Below are positions 59,536 through 64,000 of a stretch of DNA of 64,000 bases, one piece after another. How positions within the stretch are numbered: the stretch's first letter is position 1; each line of letters starts with the position of its first letter. The stretch spans positions 50,524,204-50,588,203 of the forward strand of contig JAPTYO010000002.1 in assembly GCA_036873135.1 (NCBI GenBank). The letters are read 5' to 3'. The position numbers and the translations under genes are program-made. The notes below the pieces were generated by a model. The model ran no database searches. It was not told the DNA's origin and saw nothing but the letters and a program-made list of their open reading frames with translations. This DNA is from Clarkia xantiana subsp. parviflora (lineage: Eukaryota; Streptophyta; Magnoliopsida; Myrtales; Onagraceae).

Positions 59536-60404
59536 AAGAAACCCTAATGGACTTATCTAATGAGGCTTGGTGTTTTTCAGCCCATATGACCCTTAAATGA
59601 CTTAATTAAACTAACTCAAATAATAGACCCATGTTCTAAAGCTCAACCATATTGTTCAGCTTATTAATTGTTGAAAAACACTTCAACAAATTAAATACAC
59701 TAGAAATAACATAAGTCTTGAAGGCTTCATGTTCCAATAAGATTCGCTAACCATCTCCAAGACTTGTAGAAGCAGAAACCAAATTGACATGTGATGTTTG
59801 ACCTTTAAATTGATCTTGATCTCCAGTAGATGATCTTTTCATGTGATGATATTGTTGAACATATGCTTGCAAGACCTCTTTGATCTTCTTAGCTCGGCCC
59901 CAAGTAATCGGTCTAATGAGAACTACAGGAACTCATACATCAACTTATTTTCAGCCATCTGCAGGCCCACCATCGGCTACTTCTTTATCCTTAGACATAT
60001 TTCCTACAAAACAAACGTTAGGGAAATAAATATGGACCTCACAACAATCGTTCACGTGTTTCACTCGAAAGGGTCACTCAATCACTCGTGTTTCACACAA
60101 AATTAATGGCTTTTACACTCTGATGATCTCACCTCTCTTGTCTTTTTCCACTCGTATTCTCTTGTCTCAAAGTTCTTATCGAACTAATCGAACCACAATC
60201 AAATTAATTTTGCAGCAAACACACTCAAACAAACCAATCAGTGATGACACTTCCCTGAATAAAGCTAAATCACATGAAAAGAGTTGCTGAATATGCTGAC
60301 AAATCTAGCTCTTCAACGGGGTCTTCCAGGTTTTCCATTCTAAACACCTAAATTCAGCCGTAAAAACATGTGTTTGGTTTGTTGCAGCAAAAAAATGCAC
60401 CCAC

Positions 60405-60585
60405 TTGGAGAGTTGGGTAACAATCTTTCTATCAAACTCAATCTAAATGGAACTTTCAACAATGAATCAAATCAAATCAACCTATGTGAAACTTTAGAGT
60501 TGGGTAAGAATATTTCTATCAAACTCAATCTAAATGGAACTTTCAACAATGAATCAAATCAAATTCAACCTATGTGAAACTTTCA
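60405..60585. repeat. ~88 bp tandem duplication
   Basis: GAGTTGGGTAA...TCTATCAAACTC...CCTATGTGAAACTTT occurs twice (starts 60409 and 60497). A CT-rich low-complexity tract follows at 60590-60730 (TTCTTCTCC and CATTCT units). Confidence 0.85.
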
Positions 60586-60895
60586 GCAATCCTTCTTCTA
60601 CTTCTTCTTCTCCTTCTCCTGCTTCTCATTCTCATTCTCATTCTCATTCTCCTTCTCCTTCTCCTTCTCCTTCTTCTTCTTCGTTTTTTTTCTGTTTTTT
60701 TTCTGATTTTTTTTTTTGTTTTTTTTTCATTTCTGATTACATCTAGATAAAATGTCTAAAATAGCATTTCTATATTTTTTATAATAGTTGTAGCTTTATT
60801 GTGGATAATACAAACGCTGTATTTTTTGGCTAAGAATTGTACTGAGAATCTGAAATTTATTTCCCTAGCAAAAGCATTATATATGGAGAAGTGTA

Positions 60896-61453
60896 TGTTA
60901 ATTATACATGTGAGTAAAGTGTACCACATCGGTTAGATTGAAAGAGCTGGAACACTATATAAGCTTGGTGGGCTACTCCTACTATTAACAATTGGTTTTA
61001 GTATGGAACCTCACTGGGCTTATGTAGTGGGCCTGGGCTCGCTCCCCAGTTTTATCTCCTAACAAATGGTATCAGAGCCGGTGGCTCGGTCCAAGAAGTC
61101 GGGGAAGGCCCAAAGTGGTGAGTCCCGGTAAGGGCGACGACACGTGGTACATGCTGTTTCGAGTGTGCTCTGGCTCGGTGCATGGCGTGGTCGTTCGAGG
61201 GGCTGGTTTGAAAATTCCACAGTTTGGTGCTGTGGACTTCCGGTTAAGGGGGAGTTATGGTGGACTCACATGTAAGGGGGAGATTGTTAAGTATACATGT
61301 GAGTAAAGTGTACCACATCGGTTAGATTGAAAGAGCTGGAACACTATATAAGCTTGGTGGGCTACTCCTACTATTACCAATTGGTTTTAGTATGGAACCT
61401 CACTGGGCTTATGTAGTGGGCCTGGGCTCGCTCCCCAGTTTTATCTCCTAACA
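60896..61453 (+). mobile_element. TRIM (terminal-repeat retrotransposon in miniature), 558 bp
   Basis: Two 169 bp LTRs (60896-61064 and 61285-61453), TGTTAA...CCTAACA, with only two visible differences. The primer binding site TGGTATCAGAGC is at 61067-61078, the polypurine tract AAGGGGGAGAT at 61274-61284, and the 5 bp duplication GTGTA at 60891-60895 and 61454-61458. The 220 bp interior encodes nothing credible. Mobilised by enzymes of a larger element. Confidence 0.95.
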
Positions 61454-62023
61454 GTGTATAGTGTATATATATGTATAAGATATCACTTAATTGTGAGTGT
61501 CCCATGTCCGAGTTTCAGTGTGATTTCTTTTGTGGATCTTCTTCACCGCTCATATGTCGACAGGAGTACTCCGACGAGATACACCCTAAGATAAAATGCA
61601 GTATTACCGAATCGTTTTTCGACATAGTTGTCTAATTCGGAGGGTCGATCTTCGCTTCCACAACCAAGTCGAGAAGAGTCTGATTTACCTGCGAAAAAGA
61701 CAATCTAAACATGTTTATGATTCGGATTCGAATCCATGTTGGATTTATAAAAAAACAAAAAATTGAAGTTTTTTTTGGAAAATATGATGAATTTGATAAA
61801 CACAATAAATAATGTTTAAATTAATTTAAGATAAGGGTAATATTGTCATTTTATAATCATTTAATTACATTAAGTCAAATGTAAGTAGCTAAATAAAAAA
61901 AATTTGAACTATTTATTCACATTATGAAACGTAAGTAATTAAACTATTATATTAAAAACAAAATAACTATTTAATCATGTTGTGCAACATGAGTAACATA
62001 CAGTGTATTAACCCATGTATAAA

Positions 62024-62208
62024 TTCGTTTTTAACCCTAATTGATTCCCATAAAAAGCCATGTGATAATTGATTGATTCCTCAGTTTGTCGGTCCCACTC
62101 CACTGGTTCTGATTATATTGCATTTAATCTAAATCTACCGCAGCAAGTATAACCAACAACCTACCAAACCCGCTCCCATTTTATACCTATCTAATCTACG
62201 CTGCAAAA
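62024..62208 (+). promoter_or_regulatory. Remaining promoter and 5' leader of the MSBP gene
   Basis: The 185 bp between the MULE target duplication and the start codon must contain the core promoter, unless it lies within the MULE. TTTTATACC at about 62180-62188 is a weak TATA candidate only 20 bp before the ATG, so the true one may be further upstream. Confidence 0.3.
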
Positions 62209-62514
62209 ATGGAATTCACAGCTCAAGAACTTGTCCGCTACAACGGCACGGATCCATCGAAGCCCATCTACGTGGCGATCAAGGGGCGCGTGTTTGACGT
62301 GACGACGGGCAAGTCTTTCTATGGCCCCGGCGGGGCGTACGCGATGTTCGCCGGAAAGGACGCCAGCAGGGCTCTGGCGAAGATGAGCAAGAACGAGGAG
62401 GACGTCTGCGCTTCCCTCGAAAATCTGTCGGAGAAGGAGATGGGCGTGCTCAACGATTGGGAGAAGAAGTTTGAAGCTAAGTACCCTGTTGTTGGCCGCG
62501 TTTCATCTTATTAA
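62209..62514 (+). CDS. MSBP: Membrane steroid-binding protein / MAPR-type cytochrome b5-fold protein (101 aa)
   Basis: Single exon, MEFTAQELVRYNGTDPSKP to VVGRVSSY and TAA. Nearly the whole chain (residues ~3-98) is a cytochrome b5-like heme/steroid-binding domain: YVAIKGRVFDVTTGKSFY, GPGGAYAMFAGKDASRALA, LSEKEMGVLNDWEKKFEAKY. It has the MAPR signature (tyrosines at SFYGPGGAY rather than two axial histidines). There is no N-terminal membrane anchor, so it matches the short soluble ~100-residue plant form (probable steroid-binding protein 3 type) rather than the longer anchored MSBP1/2. Known for the family: binds heme and steroids. The coding part is GC-rich against its surroundings and intact. 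AATAAA at 62544-62549 and 62657-62662 are candidate polyadenylation signals. Confidence 0.93.
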   Translation: MEFTAQELVRYNGTDPSKPIYVAIKGRVFDVTTGKSFYGPGGAYAMFAGKDASRALAKMSKNEEDVCASLENLSEKEMGVLNDWEKKFEAKYPVVGRVSSY

Positions 62515-62529
62515 AAAAATCTTGTCTTT

Positions 62530-63024
62530 CAATTGATTATGCTAATAAACTCTCTGTCTCTGCTGCTGTTATGTATGTGCAAACTGGGTGTGTATGCTGC
62601 TTTGTAACTCCTCCGTATTGTATCAATGAATTCGGAGGGGTATGTGTGTGTTGTTGAATAAAAAAATTGAACTTGTTGCTACATAAATTGAATTTGGGAT
62701 TTTTTTTTTTGGATCTCATACGGGAGCTTTTAGCTGCTTTGCTTTGCTTGGATTGATAGAAGTCCTTGCTAGTTTAGTGTGCATATGAATAATTTCTGGA
62801 GCTGTTTTGTGTATGAGGCGCTATTTTGTTGATAAGATATATCTTGTGATGTTCCTTGGGTATAAAGAGGGAGGCAACAAAATGCAATTGGTATTGAAGG
62901 AGGAAACCTTGCTTCGCATATCATATGCCCTGTTGCCTCTGTTGCTTGATTCATTCTTTCATTCATAGTCAGCAGAACAAGTAGCCACTTGTCTGTCTAA
63001 ATTGGTCTGCTTTGGATACTAGAA
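62530..63024. other. MSBP 3' region and flank
   Basis: Contains candidate AATAAA signals and then T-rich sequence. No second gene recognised. Confidence 0.5.
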
Positions 63025-63915
63025 TGATGTACCGTATAATACATAAAAACTCATTAATTCTAAAAATGCTGAGAATTTGTCGAAGTATTGAGGAAAATCT
63101 CGATTTTTTTACATGAAAACAAAACTTTAACTCTAACACAAATTCGAAATTAACAACTAAGTCCAAACAAAACCGACAAATTGCAAAAAAATACCCAAAA
63201 GAAACATAAAAACTTTAATTTTGACCATCTAGAAGAACGAATTTGGCAAAAAAAAGTCGTACCCCAAAGCATGCTATGAGTCTTGCTTAGATTGCCATTT
63301 CTGCATGAAAAACTATATTCGTGCACAAATATCCGACACTTCAAAATCTCACACATAATTATGTGTGAGATTTTGAAGTGTCGGGCTTCTGCTAGGAGGT
63401 TCTGAAGTTCGAACTCCTTCTCCTGAAAGTCAAACACACCTAATCGCCTTGACAAAATTTCGATATGAGGTTGTCGTTCTTCGATCTGACGTTGTCATTC
63501 GATCGAACACCACAGTTCGATGTAATCCACAACATGTGGACATCTTTGGGGTGGCATCGCGCATGATCGAATGACTCTGATACCAGTCTGATGCAGCGTG
63601 ATGGGATAGATGGGGACAAAGAGCACGAAAACTCGTTGATTACGCAGAATACCGAGAATTCGACGCGATATTAATGGAAACCTCAATTTTCATATATTTC
63701 AATCAATAAATCAATAACTGAATGTCAACGACAGATAACCATAGGTTAAATAATGAAAAAAAACCCTAACATAAATCCGAAATTAACAACTAAGTCCAAA
63801 CAAAACCGAAAATTTGCAAAAAAAAAAAAAACCCAAAGAAATATAAAACTGCAATTCTGACACTCTAAACGAACAAATTTGGCCCAAAAACGTTGTATCC
63901 CATAATTTTCTATGA
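63025..63915 (-). mobile_element. Probable small LTR element (TRIM-like), degenerate
   Basis: Two related direct repeats (63025-~63292 and 63589-~63915) share TGATG starts, GAAATTAACAACTAAGTCCA and CAAATTTGGC. Between them, on the minus strand, CTGGTATCAGAGTC (63573-63586) is an initiator-Met-type primer binding site next to the right repeat. The repeats are diverged, their ends are not perfectly TG...CA, and no target duplication was found. Confidence 0.5.
63333..63384. repeat. 52 bp perfect palindrome
   Basis: Two 26 bp arms with no spacer: CCGACACTTCAAAATCTCAC... mirrored to ...AAGTGTCGG, centre between 63358 and 63359. It would form a 26 bp cruciform or RNA hairpin. Confidence 0.97.
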
Positions 63916-63929
63916 GGGGAAAACAATAT

Positions 63930-64000
63930 AAATGGTCCTCGAACTTTACTCATTTTTCTATTTCTGTCCTTGAACTTTATTTTTTTCTATTGATGTACTT
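63930..64000. other. Possible start of a further transposon at the window edge
   Basis: ATGGTCCTCGAACTTTACTC followed by a second GTCCTTGAACTTTA unit resembles the terminal repeats of some plant DNA transposons. The element, if real, continues beyond the window. Confidence 0.2.

Larger units (their letters stand above)
59114..62014. mobile_element. Non-autonomous MULE (2.9 kb) upstream of the MSBP gene
   Basis: Left end GGGTTAATACATAGTATGGT and right-end complement GGGTTAATACACTGTATGTT are imperfect inverted repeats extending weakly for ~90 bp. A perfect 9 bp duplication ATGTATAAA flanks it (59105-59113 and 62015-62023). The first nine bases equal those of the 42286-49759 MULE. No transposase. 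Inside: an unrecognised 96-codon frame (59245-59535), a 60409-60585 tandem repeat, a CT tract and a TRIM. Confidence 0.85.

Noticed and set aside
61067..61078. TGGTATCAGAGC as part of a tRNA gene (also 37946-37962 and 63573-63586)
   Set aside because: Only the 12-14 bases complementary to a tRNA 3' end are present, next to LTRs: primer binding sites, not genes.
60896..61453. Considered a Cassandra-type TRIM with 5S-like LTR, or a retrozyme
   Set aside because: No 5S internal promoter-like sequence and no hammerhead core seen in the 169 bp LTRs.

Overview
The window is nuclear DNA of a flowering plant, most likely a eudicot: AT-rich, with U-rich introns and GT-AG splice sites, plant LTR retrotransposons, and two plant housekeeping-type genes. 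No bacterial or viral operon, no rRNA or tRNA gene and no CRISPR array is visible. Only two host genes can be supported: a six-exon EMC4 gene (ER membrane protein complex subunit 4, 14440-16287, +) and a single-exon gene for a small cytochrome-b5-fold steroid/heme-binding protein (MSBP/MAPR family, 62209-62514, +). Almost everything else is transposable elements, many nested, and most can be delimited by target-site duplications (TSDs) read directly from the sequence.

Layout. 1-4075: minus-strand Ty3/gypsy element A (gag, protease, RT; runs off the left edge), inserted in an LTR of element C. 4076-~10050: element C, a Tat/Ogre-like non-autonomous element without gag or pol, broken at its 5' end. 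10055-13830: AT-rich tandem repeats split by element E, a 3.1 kb non-autonomous LTR element. 13830-16600: EMC4 with its promoter. 17090-18290: LINE fragment. 19120-27212: element B, the same family as C but keeping a gag ORF and no pol. 27213-42285: a degenerate L1-type LINE (minus), split by a copia-type element (30928-38396, TSD CCTTG) and carrying a 1.12 kb tandem duplication. 42286-49759: a MULE DNA transposon (TIRs, TSD AAAATGGAG) inserted near the 5' end of that LINE, with a MuDR-type transposase gene, a broken GRF zinc-finger gene, and a 430 bp hAT-type MITE (TSD TACCACTG) inside a transposase exon. 50154-58306: element D (same family as C, TSD GTTTC). 59114-62014: a 2.9 kb non-autonomous MULE (TSD ATGTATAAA) carrying a 558 bp TRIM (TSD GTGTA), ending 194 bp before the MSBP start codon. 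~63025-63915: a probable small LTR element with a 52 bp perfect palindrome.

The most interesting material is the C/B/D family. It has long LTRs, a Tat/Ogre-type primer binding site, no pol, and a 3' internal region made of three successive tandem arrays (GGCGGTGCC-type, a 90 bp hairpin repeat, and a ~70 bp hairpin repeat) kept in the same order in all three copies, plus a leader block shared by the gag-bearing and gag-less copies. These could be RNA packaging, dimerisation or trans-mobilisation signals; that is inference. Dating by logic: the LINE is oldest; the copia element inserted next and was later partly duplicated together with LINE sequence; the MULE entered the LINE and was then hit by the MITE. 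The TRIM, with two visible differences between its 169 bp LTRs, is among the youngest insertions.
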